Notes: a model not told the origin generated them from the letters alone. Counted from the stretch's first letter, positions 12,405 to 23,086 are shown. The stretch: DNA of 64,000 nucleotides from JACKBK01 sp963707275 (GCA_963707275.1 CAVPPH010000012.1:1-64000), one strand, 5' to 3'. Numbers and translations are program-made.

Positions 12405-13202
12405 TCAAGCGAGACTTCGAATAGCCAGCACCACCACGGGCCAGGCGGACGACCCCGGATCAATGACCTCGAAATGTCCCTGCCCTTCCAGCGGAACCAG
12501 GGCGGCGCGGTCACCGGCAGTGGTCGCACGGGTGACATACTGCTCGCTCATGGCGAACGGCACCGCGTCATCGGCTGTGCCGTGGATCACCACCTGCGGA
12601 ATGCCCAGCGGCAGGAGTTGCGCCGGGGACGCGGCGTCGTAGCGATCAGCTACCTCCACCGGACTTCCGCCCAACAGTTCCACCACCGCATCCTGGCTGA
12701 GATGCCGCTCCCACGCGTCGTGCAGATCACTGACCGGCGCGAGCGCCACGACGCCGCGCAGGCCGGGGACAGCGACCCGCCCGCGGGAAACCTGCGCCGC
12801 AGTCCACAGCGCCAGGTGCCCGCCCGCCGAGTGGCCGCACAGGACGACCCGCTGCAAATCCAGTGGGAACCGCTGCGCCAGCCGCGCCAGGTGGTCCAGC
12901 GCCGCCAGCACATCGTCGAAGGTTCCAGGCCATCCGCCGCCGGGAGCGCCGACCCGCCGATACTCCACATTCCACACCGCGAAGCCCTGCTCGGCCAGCG
13001 CGTGACAAGCGAAGTTGAGATAGGTAAGATCGTAGCGAGCGCGCCAGTATCCGCCGTGGAAAAATACAATCAAGGGGTGACGGTTGTCGCCGTCTGGCAG
13101 CCACAGATCGCAAAACTGCTCACTATCCGCGCCGTATGCAATGCGTACCGAGCTGCTCGGCGGCGTGAGGTCGAGGATCGTCTGGCTGGATCGGTGGGGC
13201 AT
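12405..13202 (-). CDS. Alpha/beta hydrolase, carboxylesterase/kynurenine-formamidase-like
   Basis: An intact 265-residue cytoplasmic hydrolase with the oxyanion motif VFFHGGYWRARYD, the nucleophile elbow VLCGHSAGGHLALW (Ser in G-H-S-A-G), an acid-residue region VIHGTADDAVPF and a C-terminal catalytic His in GQGHFEVIDP. The HGGYW and GHSAGG pair fits the BD-FAE/esterase group that also includes arylformamidases. It starts 12 bases after the histidine kinase stop on the same strand, so it is probably the last gene of that operon. The substrate is not known. Confidence 0.8.
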   Translation of the reverse strand: MPHRSSQTILDLTPPSSSVRIAYGADSEQFCDLWLPDGDNRHPLIVFFHGGYWRARYDLTYLNFACHALAEQGFAVWNVEYRRVGAPGGGWPGTFDDVLAALDHLARLAQRFPLDLQRVVLCGHSAGGHLALWTAAQVSRGRVAVPGLRGVVALAPVSDLHDAWERHLSQDAVVELLGGSPVEVADRYDAASPAQLLPLGIPQVVIHGTADDAVPFAMSEQYVTRATTAGDRAALVPLEGQGHFEVIDPGSSAWPVVVLAIRSLA

Positions 13203-13213
13203 GTCAATCAGGT

Positions 13214-16088
13214 TCAGTCGGCGGACTGGCTCTGGCCGAACTGGCGCGCGATGACAGCGAACAGGTCATCGCGGCGGAACGGCTTGCGCAGAAAGGCGTC
13301 GCTGCCGGCTGCCAGCGCGCCGGCTTCGTCCGAGGCAAACGCCTGCGCTGAGAGCACGATGACCGGCACGCGGTCGCCGCCAGGCAGGCTGCGCAGGTAG
13401 CCGATGATATCCAGGCCTGACATGTCGGGCAGCTTGATGTCCAGCAGGATCAGGTCAGGCAGCTCATCGTCCAACGCAGCCAGCGCCTCACGACCGGTTC
13501 TGGCCTCGACGAACACGATTTCCATCGGTTCCAGCATGTCCTGCAACAGCAGCCGGTTGACCGCCACATCTTCGACGACCAGCACCCGCTTACTCTTCAG
13601 GGCAGCCATGCTTTCAATCGCCACAGCCGCCAGTTTCGCCCCAACCGGAGCAGAAACTGGCGCCACGACCACCGGCACAGTCACGGTGAACGTTGTACCC
13701 TTGCCCAGCGCGCTTTTCACACTGACCCTGCCGCCCATGACGTCCAGCAACTGCCGTATGATTGCCAGCCCCAACCCGCTGCCCTCGGCAATCGATTCGT
13801 CATCAGCCACCCGTACAAAAGGCTGGAACACCGTCTCAAGGGAATCGGGCGCGATGCCGATCCCGCTGTCACTGACGACATAGGTGAGCATCGCAGATGT
13901 AACATCCGCGTCGTCGTCAGCGCTCAATCCGCATCGCACGCTGATGTAACCGACGGCTGTGTAGCGAACGCTGTTGCTGAACAGGTTGGTGAGTACCTGG
14001 CGCAGCTTGCGCTCGTCCCCCTGTACGATAGGCAGCGGCTCGCATGCAACTTGCAGATCCAACCCTTTTTCCATAGCAACGGGGCGGAACGCGTCGGCGA
14101 CCTCGCCCAGCAGCGTACATGGATTGAACGGACGCGCGTCGATCACTTCCTGGCCAGTCTCCAGCTTCGACCACTGCAAGGCATCGTTGACCAGGCTGAC
14201 CAGATGCAGCGCGTTCTGCTCTATGATGTGCAGGTAGCGAGTTTGCGGCTGGGTCAGGCTGGTGTTGGCTTGCAGCAGTTGCATGAAGCCGAGGACCGCG
14301 TTCAGCGGCGTGCGCATTTCGTGGCTCATGGTCGCCAGAAAGCTGGTTGTGGCCTCATTGGCCAGCTCAGCAGTTTCCTTGGCTTCAGCCAACTCGCTGG
14401 TGCGCCGTGACACCAGGATCTCCAACCCGGCGCGGTAGGCTTCCAACTCGGTGTTGGCGGCTTGCAGGTCAGCCGCGCGCCGGCTCAACTCGTCCACCAG
14501 CCGGACGCGCTCGACGTGATGCGCCACGGCAACACCGTAGAGCGCCAGCAGCTCCGGCTGATAAGGACGCAAGGCGCTGCCGGTGATCAGGTTGTCGCCG
14601 ACGAGATAGCCCACCGGCCGGGTCTCGTAGCGCAGCAGCGCGTACAGGTTCCAGCCCCAGCCGACCGTCTGGTCGTAGTCGTAAAGAGGCACATCGTGCC
14701 ACACCATGCTTGCGGGCGACCGATCCATCAGCAGTTGCCGCACCTGCGCGACCATGCAACCGACGTAGTCACGTTCATCGCGGATGTTGCCGTCAACGTC
14801 GGTGCCAAAGGTACCCGACACGTTCTCGATTTCCTCATCGACAAGGAAGAGGCCAAGCCGCTCGAAGCCCAGCCGGGACTGGCCAAGCTCGATCACCAGG
14901 CGGCACAATACGTCGAGCGAAGCAACCTGTGACAACTCAATGTTGGCCTCGTGTAACTGCTTCAGCCGCTCCTGAAACTCGCGTGCCGTGGCCTCGCTCC
15001 GGCGCAGACCCGCCTCGAAAGCCTTGCGCTCAGAGATGTCGATCAGGGTCAGTCGAACCAGATCATCGGTTTCCGAGGGAATCGCGATCCCGCGCAGCTC
15101 AACATCGACCTCGCGTCCATCGGCGGTACGCACCGTCCATTCGCTCACTACCCGCTCGCCGCGCAATACATCGCGGAGCTTGCCGCGGTCGATCTCCGGC
15201 GGTAGCCCGTCCGGCTGCACCGGCGCAGACAACTCCGGGACGCCCATGCCGATCAGTTCCTCCAGGGAGTAGCCCAACAGCCGGGTGGCGGGCGGATTGG
15301 CGGTCACCACCCGCCGATCAGACGCGCGCACCACCACGATGCTCTCCGGTGCGCGCTCGAAAAGAGAGCGGTAGCGGGCCTCGCTGGCGATCAACGCATA
15401 GTTGGCGCTGGTCAGTTCGGAAGTCCGCTCGGCTACACGCGATTCGAGGCTTTGGCGAGTGGCCTCCAGTTCGATGTTCCTGGCCGCCAGCTCGGCCGCC
15501 AGTTGCGTCGCGTCGCGGCAGTTGCTCACTCAGCGCTGCTGCGTTCATGGACTCCGCCAGTCCGTACAACATCAGGACTGTGACCAGCACTAACCATGTG
15601 AAGACGTTGTGCTGCATCGGCAACGTTGTCATCGGCGGAAATTCTCCCGACGCCAGCACAACGGTCAATGTCAGCAATACAAACGCCAGTGCGCTCCAGA
15701 CACCTCGTGTACCGAACAGCAAGCCCGATAGCGGAACGAGCAGAAGCAGTGCAACCAGCGAATTGATCGTCACCCCCATTGCAACGACAGTGGTGACCAA
15801 GAACATGGCGACGGCAAGCAACACCAGCACAGCCAGCGATGCCAGCCTGACACGCCCCATGCGCAACAATACCATCGACCCGAACAGGGTAAGCAGCGCG
15901 GCTCCAAGCAGGATGACAAACCGCAACGTCGCAGCAGCCGGCATACTGGTGAAGATGACCGCCGGCACAGCCACAGCCACCATCACCATCATCGCAATGA
16001 CAAGCCGGTGTACTGTGCGCGCGCTGCGCGTCTTTGCCGTGTCAGCAAAGACTGGAGCGCTCAACGCTGATCGAAGTCTTGCGGTCAT
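13214..16088 (-). CDS. Membrane-bound hybrid histidine kinase (MASE-like TM, PAS, GAF-like, HisKA, HATPase, REC)
   Basis: The ATG at 16088 opens a membrane region with about six hydrophobic helices (VIAMMVMVAVAVPAVIF to VFTWLVLVTVLMLYGLA). A single indel near 15525 joins it to a coiled coil (ELAARNIELEATRQSLES), a PAS domain (YRSLFERAPESIVVV to LIDISERK), a GAF-like segment (SLDVLCRLVIELGQSRLGF), HisKA with the phosphoryl His in SHEMRTPLNAVLGF, and HATPase with the N box NLFSNSVRY, DSGIGIAPD and GSGLGLAI. The last 120 residues are a receiver domain with VLVVEDVAVNR, the acceptor Asp in LILLDIKLPDMSG, and Lys in LRKPF. The assembled protein is about 957 residues. It acts at the inner membrane; the signal and output are unknown. 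There is no DNA-binding response regulator nearby. Confidence 0.85.
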
Positions 16089-16092
16089 CAGG

Positions 16093-17270
16093 CTACGCTC
16101 GCAACGGTTGTAGCCTGCCGTAGGTCATGGAACGCCAAAGCCATTCGGCAGGACCGAAACGGTAGCGCGCCAGCCACCAGTTGCTCATCCAGATCTGCAG
16201 CCGGAAGAACCCCAGGGTGAGCAGCAGCGTCAGGAACGGCCCGGCCTGGCCGTACACGCCCAGCCCGTAGCCGTAGAACAGGGCGGTGAACACGAGGGAC
16301 TGCAGGAGGTAGTTGCTGAGGGCCATGCGACCGACCGCCGCGAAGCCGCCCAGTTGATCGCGCCAGGATGGACGCTGAACCAGCAAGGTCAACGCGGCCA
16401 CGATGAAGATCGACAGCGACACCCCGCCGACAGTGCGCCCGCCGCGTTCAGCCACTTCCTGCCAGGGGCCGCTGATCCCGCCGGTGACCGACTGCCACAC
16501 CCAGAGCGCGTTCAGCGGCAGGCCGATGGCCAGCGTCACGACCGCGACGCGGCGCAGCAGCTTTTGCTGCTCGCCCTGAGCACGCAAGATGCCGCGCCGC
16601 CCGACCAATAAACCCAGCAGCATCATGCCGAACATCGGGGTGATCCAGGTGCAGCGACGCTGCGTAGTTGTAACGCAGGAACACGGCCCGCTGCTCTACC
16701 GCCTGCACATACGTGCCAGTGACAAAAACGTTAGCCTGCTTTCCCCGGACCATGGCCTCCTGAAAGCCGCCGATCACGTCAAAGTAAGCGCGTCGAAAGT
16801 CCTCAGCCGGTCCCGGCAGGCTGATCACCACCGGGATCGCCAGACAGACGACAAAGGCAACCAGAGGGTGCGGTGGATGGCGTTGCGGAACAGCAGCAGC
16901 AGAAAGCCCAGCAGGGCATAGACGACCAGAATGTCGCCGTGCCAGACTAGCAGCGCATGGACCAGCCCGATCAGCAGCAGCGCAGTCATGCGGCGCAGGA
17001 AAAAGGGCACGATGTTGACGTACGCGGCTCTGCAGCGCGGACCATCTGTATCGCCAGCCCCCAGCCGAACAGAAACGAAAAGAGTGGATAAAACTTGCCT
17101 TGCGCCAGGAAGCGGATCGCAACGGTGGTGGCTCGATCCACCCAGGCCATGTTGTCGAAGGGTGCGTGCTAGCCGGCAAAGATCCCATGTTGACCAGCAG
17201 AATGCCCAGCACCGCGAGCCGCGCAGGATGTCCACGAGTCCGATGCGCTCGCCCGCGCCGCCGGCGCCAT
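16093..17270 (-). CDS. DUF418 (YeiB-like) multi-pass membrane protein, frameshifted
   Basis: The N-terminus reads ERIGLVDILRGS then AVLGILLVNMGSL after an indel, the classic start of this family (R-I-x-x-L-D-x-L-R-G). Inner helices follow (MTALLLIGLVHALLVW, ILVVYALLGFLLLLF), and the C-terminal DUF418 domain is clean: GRMALSNYLLQSLVFTALFYG, then QAGPFLTLLLTLGFFRLQIW and WLARYRFGPAEWLWRSMTYG. At least four indels lie between 16640 and 17270. The start near 17270 (ATGGCGCCG) is approximate. Its stop is four bases from the histidine kinase start. The family is predicted to be transporter-like; function unknown. Confidence 0.75.
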
Positions 17271-17320
17271 GTCCACCGTGGCGCTGGGGACGTTGCGTGA
17301 CAGTGCGGTGGTCAATTCGC

Positions 17321-17795
17321 TCACCGGTACACCACCCGGAATCGCACACAGACCAGCGGCATCTCCTCGGAGAACTCGCGCCCAATGGCAGGCAGCGTGC
17401 GGCTGAAATAGCGCTGTGGGCCTCGCGCCAGTGGGCCAGCGAACGATCGCCCTCCCCTTCGTCGAATGCAAACCCTGCATCAACCTCGATCGTAGCGGCT
17501 TATCGTCGACTTCCATCGTCTCGGTCACAGCTACCGGCGAGCCCCTGCCGTCAAGGACGATCCACCACTCGCCGACGTAGGGAAGCGGCACATCGTTGGC
17601 CTCGTAATACCAGAGATCGCCGCAGGTCGCGGTTTTGATGCCCTCGACCACCAGCGCGGCCAGTTCATCGGCCAGCTCCGGGTTGTCGCCGAATGCATCC
17701 GCGTCGTACACCGTCGGCTTGTCCACGCTGTCCGGCAACGAGTCGAGGAAGCGCTGCCAGTATGCCTCGATCAAAGGTCGGTCGAATTCGCTCAT
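17321..17795 (-). CDS. ASCH domain protein
   Basis: The ATG at 17795 gives MSEFDRPLIEAYWQRFLDSL, then VVEGIKTATCGDLWYYE, PYVGEWWIVLDGRGSPVAVT, and after indels near 17497 and 17413 AFDEGEGDRSLAHWRE, AIGREFSEEMPLVCVRFRVV and stop. The G-x-K-x-A-T segment and the C-terminal V-C-x-x-F strand are the ASCH beta-barrel hallmarks, a fold related to PUA and thought to bind RNA or modified nucleobases. The length is about 158 residues. It is the first gene of the leftward group and is separated by about 50 bases from the DUF418 gene. Confidence 0.75.
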
Positions 17796-17969
17796 AGAAT
17801 GAGATTTGGTCTGTTTCCTGGGGATGGTTTGTAGTAACGCAATCCAATTATACAACCGGCAGCGTAAATCGAGAAGCAGCATTCTGGCAGGTTTCCTACC
17901 GACGAGCCATCAGGGATGTGGGATAATGACCGGGAAACACTCTGCTGCAATACTATTCACTGAGGAGAC

Positions 17970-18814
17970 ATGATGACAAAGAGAACACACACCTTTCGAT
18001 TGATCGTGCTCGCGCTGCTGGCCATGCTGGTAGTATCCGCCTGCGCGGCCGGCGATCCGGCCCCGGCGGCTGACAGCAACGCGCAAACCGCGGCAACAAC
18101 CGCGCCGCCGGCCGCGGCAGATCCGACCGAAGAGCCAGCGCCTGTCCAGGCGACCGAGGCGCCTGCGGCGGTCGAGCCAACGGAGGAAGCGGCTGCGGTG
18201 GAAGCAACTGAAGCACCGGCTGCCGAGGAACCGGCGGCTGGCGGCGGAGAGCGCACCTTCGCTCTCGACCCGGCCAACACGGTGGTCTCATACGAAGTTG
18301 ATGAGGAGTTCGGCTCGGGCGCGCTGGACAGACTGGGCATCGCGGCCGGACTGACCAAGACTGTGGGTCGCACCAGCACCGTAGACGGAGCACTTACTAT
18401 GAACTTCGATGGCGCAACGCCGCAGTTGGTAGACGCCAACTTTGTGGTTGACATCAGCACGCTGACCAGCAACCAGCGAATGCGCGATGGACGAATTCGC
18501 AGACCAGTGGCTGGAGTCGCGTCGCTACCCCACCGCCACCTTCCAGGCAACGGAGATTTCAGAATGCTCCGGCTGCCTACAGCGAGGGCGACGAAGTCAC
18601 CTTCCAGGTGGCGGGCGATCTGACCGTCCGCGAGGTGACCAACTCCGTCGTGTTCGACGTGACCGCGACACTGAACGGCGACATGATCACCGGCATCGCC
18701 ACCTCTGAGTTCCTCATGAGCAGCTTTGGTGTGGACCCGCCCAGGATGACGAACCTCTTCACTGTGGGCGACAACACTGTAATCCGCGTAGAGTTTGTGG
18801 CGCAGGCGCAGTAA
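17970..18814 (+). CDS. YceI-like lipoprotein with Ala/Thr/Glu-rich linker
   Basis: The ATG at 17970 (a second ATG follows at once) has GAGGAG upstream. The signal sequence ends in a lipobox, MLVVSACAAG, so Cys would be lipidated. About 70 residues of low complexity (PTEEPAPVQATEAPAA) lead to a YceI domain: TFALDPANTVVSYEVDEEF, VDGALTMNFD, ANFVVDISTL, then after two indels (near 18490 and 18565) FADQWLESRRYPTATFQAT, VAGDLTVREVTNSVVFDV and GVDPPRMTNLF. YceI lipocalin-like barrels bind polyprenoid or amphiphilic molecules. It acts on the outer face of the membrane. The ligand is unknown. Confidence 0.8.
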
Positions 18815-18898
18815 GGACGCGTCTGTCAATTAGTTGCTGCTTTGGCCGGCCTTGCGAAGCACCCGGTAGTGGGCTGACCAAGCCAACACAGTGAGCCC

Positions 18899-18932
18899 AG
18901 GACGGGCAGTCCTTTCGAGGACTGCCTGTCCT
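18899..18932. terminator. Hairpin terminator between convergent genes
   Basis: AGGACGGGCAGTCCT and AGGACTGCCTGTCCT form a 15-base-pair stem (one G-T pair) around a TTCG loop. It sits between the ends of the YceI-like gene and the LCP gene and can serve both strands, though the following T run is weak. Confidence 0.6.
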
Positions 18933-18949
18933 GCAATTTCCTCTCAGCG

Positions 18950-19921
18950 CTACTCCCTAAACAAGCGATCCACCGTAGCTTGAATAGCTGCCCAGTCGGG
19001 CAGCAACACCCATGCGCCGGCCGGCGTGATCCAAGGTGTGGCGGCGTCGGCCAGCGTCGCACGCTGCACGTCGCCCGACCCCATGGCCCGCACCAGCGAC
19101 CAGAGCGCCGGGTAGTCAGCCGGCTGCACATCAGTCACCACGCCGCTACGCACAACCTCCAGCACAGCCGGCAGCCGCGGCCACGTCGCGGGGTTGACCA
19201 TCCTGGCCGCGACTGCCTGAATGACCTGCTGCTGGCGCTCGGCACGTCCGAAGTCGTCGTCGGCGTGCCGCGTGCGCGCGTAGATCAGCGCCCGCTCCCC
19301 GTCCATCTGCTGCAAACCGGGGTCGAAGCGGATCGTTGTCACCCCATAGTCCGGCGTCGGGTACTCGCTGTCCACGATCGCGCGCGGTACGTCGATCTCG
19401 ATGCCGCCCAGCGCGTCGACCAGCCTGACGAAGGCGGTGAAGTCAATGACGGCCACACGGTCGACCGGCACGCCGAGGTTCTGCTGGACAGTGGCTGCTG
19501 CAAGGCCAGGGCCCGCCAGCGGGTCCGCGCCGTCGTAGCCGAAGAATAGTGCGGTGTTGATGCGCTGCTCGCCAACGCCGGGTATATCAACCCACAGATC
19601 GCGGGAATTGATACCAAGGCGGCCCGCTGGCTATCCAGTTGCAGGCCTGCCAGGAGCATGGCGTCGCTGCGCGTCGCGCCGGTCTCGTCGGCGCGTTGAT
19701 CGATGCCGAGAATGAGAAGGTTGAGACGAGAGGCGTCCAGCAGGCCGCCCGTGGCTGCTCCGTTGAACGCGCCCAACATTGCGGCCAACCCGCAGAACGC
19801 CACGCAGCCGACCAACAGAACGCCAGCCAACAGCAGCGCGGGCCACGTCCTGTCCTTTTTCTGCCGCTGCGCACGGCGCAAGCGTGCGCGGCGCGGCAGC
19901 TTCTGTCTCGCCTCTGGGCAT
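18950..19921 (-). CDS. LytR-CpsA-Psr (LCP) family cell-envelope transferase
   Basis: LCP proteins transfer lipid-linked glycopolymers to the cell wall or envelope. One transmembrane helix near the N-terminus (TWPALLLAGVLLVGCVAFCG) is followed by LNLLILGIDQRADETGATRSD, SIPRDLWVDIPG after an indel near 19610, then RINTALFFGYDGADP, DFTAFVRLVDALGGIEIDV, MDGERALIYARTRHADDDFG and RAERQQQVIQAV. The Arg/Asp residues used for pyrophosphate and metal binding are present. The start ATG at 19921 lies three bases after the stop of the zinc-ribbon gene; a frameshift near 19880 is needed to connect it. A weaker TTG start at 19944 would avoid that shift. Length is about 320 residues, normal for the family. 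Confidence 0.8.
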
Positions 19922-19924
19922 ACG

Positions 19925-20143
19925 TTAGCCGCCCAGTTGGGCAATCCCCGAGTTGAGCAGACGGCTGGCCACTATCATGATCACGAAGAAGATCACAGCC
20001 AGGAACATCCACCAGGGGAGACCGAGGATGCGCAGGCTCTTGCGTTGTTTCTTTTGCTGCGGCCGCGGCATCTCAGTCTGGCAGCGCCAGCAGACATGCT
20101 TGTCATCAGGATTCCACGTTCCACAGTTTGGGCAATCAGGCAT
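19925..20143 (-). CDS. Small zinc-ribbon, single-pass membrane protein
   Basis: A 72-residue protein with ATG at 20143 and AGGAG seven bases upstream. The N-terminus has two Cys pairs, CPNCGTWNPDDKHVCWRC, giving a zinc ribbon, followed by a basic stretch (PQQKKQRKSLR) and one transmembrane helix (WWMFLAVIFFVIMIVASRLL). It lies directly upstream of the LCP gene, almost touching it, so the two are probably co-expressed. Function is unknown. Confidence 0.7.
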   Translation of the reverse strand: MPDCPNCGTWNPDDKHVCWRCQTEMPRPQQKKQRKSLRILGLPWWMFLAVIFFVIMIVASRLLNSGIAQLGG

Positions 20144-20398
20144 CAAGACTCCTCTGTACATGCCGCCAGCCGGCCAGCATGGGGCGGGCAAACCGTATCG
20201 TATGGACGCGTCTTCAAACAGCACAGGGGTGGCTCGGTCAGGATGCCGGCCCACGCAGGAACCAATCAACAGACGCGCGACAAAATAAATCGTTCGAACC
20301 ATGCAGCTACACCAGTGCATGATACCACAGCATTAACCCGATGTTAAAAGATTCTTCGCGCGGGCGCGCTGAATTGTTCATGAGAATCTGCAATTGTC
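20144..20398. other. Intergenic region between divergent genes
   Basis: Together with the promoter to its right this gap is about 345 bases, between the zinc-ribbon gene and the 5'-nucleotidase gene. I see no coding sequence or repeat in it. Confidence 0.35.
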
Positions 20399-20407
20399 TG
20401 GTATAAT
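20399..20407 (+). promoter_or_regulatory. Extended -10 promoter of the 5'-nucleotidase gene
   Basis: TGGTATAAT at 20399-20407 is a perfect extended -10 element about 80 bases before the start codon. There is no good -35 box at 17 bases, which extended -10 promoters can do without. Confidence 0.5.
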
Positions 20408-20489
20408 ATGGACACCTCGCGTACCCGTAGCCGGGGCGTTCAAATCCAATTCTGGCACGTCGCCAGAGCCACAATCTGAGGAGGATTAG

Positions 20490-22755
20490 ATGCAATCGCA
20501 ACGACGACCACACCGATCGCTTAGGATCACCACGGGCTTTGTACTGGCCCTGTTGATGATCGCAGCCATGCTTGTCCCTGTCAGTGCAGAACAGACAAGC
20601 GCCCACCGACGACTACACACTGACGGTCCTGCACACCAACGACACTCACGCCAACATCCTGCCGTGCACTACGACCTGCAACAACGGCAATCTGGGTGGC
20701 GTGGCTCGCCGCTACACTGCGATCCAGCAGGTCAGGGCGGAGGGCGGCAATGTTCTGCTAGTGGACGCCGGCGACTACTTCCAGGGCACCCTCTTCTTCA
20801 ACGTACTGGCAGGGTGAAGAAGAGGCCTACTTCATGAACGCCCTGGGCTACCAGGCCGCAGCCATCGGCAATCACGAGTTCGAACTCTGGGCCGGAGACC
20901 TTGGCCAGGTTCATCGAGCAGGCGAATTTCCCTGTGCTTGGCAGCCAACATCGATGCCTCGGCTCAGATTTCGCTTACCGGCCTGATTGAGCCTTATACG
21001 AGTCGATCGAAGTCGGCGGTCAGTCCATCGGCATCTTTGGCCTGACGACCGAAGAAACTCCGATTCATCTCCAGCCCCGGTCCTGATGTGATCTTCACCG
21101 ACCATATCGCAGCCGCCGAGGCCACTGTGGCGACTCTTGCAGGCATGGGCGTCAACAAGATCGTCGCCTTGACTCACCTTGGCTACGACGTCGACCAGCC
21201 GCTAGCGGCTGCCGTCAGCGGCATCGATGTGATCGTGGGCGGCCACAGCCACACACCACTTGGCCCCATGCCCGGAACCCTCCGGACCCGTATCCAACTG
21301 TGGTCACCTCACCGGCCGGCGAGCCGGTGCTGGTCGTCAGCGCCTGGGACTGGGGCAAGTACCTGGGCCGGCTGGATGTCACGTTCGATGCTCAAGGTGT
21401 TGTTCAGAGCTACAACGGCGACCCGATCGTCATCGATGCAAGCATTCCTGATGATCCGACGATTGCAGCCGATGTGGCATGTTCTATGCCGCGCCGTTCA
21501 ACAACTACAGAACACACGTTATCGGTGCGACTGATGTATTGCTGGATGGCGAACGGCCCCATCGTGCGCACCGAGGAGACCAACCTGGGCGACCTGATCT
21601 GCGATGCCATGCTCTGGAAGACAGAAGGCGCAGGCACGCCAGATCTGCATCACCAACGGCGGCGGCATTCGCGCCACCCATCCCGATCGGCGACGTGACC
21701 TATGGGCAGTGTGATTGACCGTTTTGCCGTTCGGCAACACGGTGGCCACCCTGGGCCTGCTGGGTTCCGACGTTATCGTGGCCTTGGAAAATGGCGTCAG
21801 CCAGTGGAACACGATCGCCCCTGCCGGCCGGTTCGCCGCAGGTTGCCGGTATGCGCTACAGCTTCGACCCGGATCGACCGGTCGGCAACCGTATCCTGTC
21901 GGCGGAGATCAAGAACCCTGACGGCAGCTTCAGCCCCATCGAGCCGGACACCGTCTACCAGATTATCACCAACGACTTCATGCGCCACGGTGGCGATGGC
22001 TACTCCGTGTTCTTTGACAACGCTATCGACCCTTACGACACCTGGGCCGTATGGCCGAGCTCGGTGGTTGAGTACATCCAGCAGCCCCTGGGCGGCACGG
22101 TCACCGCGGACGCCTATCCTGAAGGCGGCGAAGGCCGCATCACCAAGGTGACAGCAGACGTGGACGCGCTCGCGCCGCTACAACGTCAGCATGGACACCT
22201 ACCTCAACGGCACACAGCCTGCCACCAACTTCGGCGGCAACGTGACCATGTGGGGCGGGTTCAACGATCAACTGCGCCCGGCCGTCTATGCGCCGCTCGT
22301 CGATCTGCGACAACGTGCCGACCTGTATCCCGGCGTTCTCCCCGGTGGACGCTGCCTACCTCTACCTGTATATGGTCGAGGGCCGCGGCTTCGACAACTG
22401 GAGCCAGTCGGTGATGGAGATGTCCGCCGACCCGCTGACCACAACGTGGGAGCAGGCCACGGCGACCTGGGCCAGCCCATGGACGACGCCTGGCGGCGAC
22501 ATCGGCCCCGCCGAAGCCCCGTTGACCACCGGCAGCGGCCGCATCGGCACGTGGCTGCGCTTTGATGTTACTGAAAGCGTTCAGGCGATGATCGACGGCG
22601 CACCGAACAATGGCTTCGTGGTCACCTCGAACCCGAACGTCACGATGGAATCGCCCGATGCGCGCGACGACACCCGCTACGGCTTTGCGACCACCGAGTT
22701 CTGGGATGCCAGCAAGCATGGCTACATGCGAGTGATGTTCCGCACCTACGAGTAA
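20490..22755 (+). CDS. Secreted 5'-nucleotidase/metallophosphatase with C-terminal DNRLRE-like domain, heavily frameshifted
   Basis: The signal peptide is at the ATG 20490 (ITTGFVLALLMIAAMLVPVS; GAGGAGG upstream). The metallophosphatase domain shows the metal motifs TVLHTNDTHANILP, LLVDAGDYFQGT, AIGNHEFE, ALTHLGYDVD and VGGHSHTPLG. The substrate-binding domain of the UshA family follows: ETNLGDLICDAML, ITNGGGIRA, VLPFGNTVATL and RYSFDPDRPVGNRI. After TADVDALAPL a carbohydrate-binding-like segment begins (MDTYLNGTQPATNFGG to LRFDVTESVQAMIDGAPNNGF), resembling DNRLRE domains that often end secreted proteins. At least ten indels lie between 20600 and 22310. Typical enzymes release nucleosides and phosphate from extracellular nucleotides. 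The domain order is clear; exact residues near the shifts are not. Confidence 0.8.
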
Positions 22756-22771
22756 GCTACCTGGCACTGCC

Positions 22772-22802
22772 AGCTTGCAGCCAGTTCTGCCGGCTGCAAG
22801 CT
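22772..22802 (+). other. Stem-loop after the 5'-nucleotidase gene
   Basis: CTTGCAGCC and GGCTGCAAG pair around a 9-base loop, 16 bases after the stop codon. No T run follows, so it is more likely an mRNA 3' stabiliser than the terminator itself. Confidence 0.35.
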
Positions 22803-22834
22803 GCTGCCTGGGAGCTTGCCCTGAATTGAAAACG

Positions 22835-22866
22835 AAGAGGCTGCCACGACGTGGCAGCCTCTTTTC
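22835..22866 (+). terminator. Rho-independent terminator of the 5'-nucleotidase gene
   Basis: AAGAGGCTGCCAC and GTGGCAGCCTCTT form a perfect 13-base-pair stem with a GAC loop, followed by TTTTCATT. The T run is also the left target duplication of the adjacent MITE-like element. Confidence 0.8.
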
Positions 22867-22870
22867 ATTA

Positions 22871-23001
22871 GGGTGTATTTGAATCTAGTTGGTCCCGTCA
22901 TTGCGAGGAGGCCGACGGCGAAGCAATCTCTCCGGCGAGCCCAAGAGATTGCTTCGCCGAGCCTCGCAATGACAGGGCATCAACTCGTTTCAAACACACC
23001 C
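22871..23001. mobile_element. MITE-like palindromic element with target-site duplication
   Basis: A 131-base element whose two halves are near-perfect inverted repeats. Outer ends are GGGTGTATTTGAA and TTCAAACACACCC, followed inward by (T/A)GTTG...CCGTCATTGCGAG against CTCGCAATGACAGGGCATCAACT, then GGCGAAGCAATCT against AGATTGCTTCGCC. TTTTCATT occurs at 22862-22869 and again at 23002-23009, so it looks like an 8-base target duplication. It has no coding capacity. The inner CATTGCGAG/GAAGCAATCT core recurs at 43275-43349. Confidence 0.7.
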
Positions 23002-23012
23002 TTTTCATTTGT

Positions 23013-23086
23013 ACCCCCGGTCCGATTCGAACCGGACGACTCTCGGTTCCGAAGACCGATGCTCTGGTCCGCTGAGCTACGGGGGC
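23013..23086 (-). tRNA. tRNA-Arg (anticodon TCG), one extra base in the T arm
   Basis: On the - strand the acceptor stem GCCCCCG pairs with CGGGGGT (one G-T pair). The D arm is GCTC...GAGC. The anticodon stem TCGGT/ACCGA holds the loop CTTCGGA, giving anticodon TCG for CGA codons. The T arm reads GTCCG-G-TTCGAAT-CGGAC: a 5-base-pair stem with one surplus G before the 7-base loop. No CCA is encoded. The extra base is most simply a sequencing indel. Confidence 0.85.

Noticed and set aside
14710..16113. A 467-codon open frame antisense to the histidine kinase
   Set aside because: Kinase motifs are clear on the other strand; the antisense product is Arg/Ser/Pro-rich without similarity.
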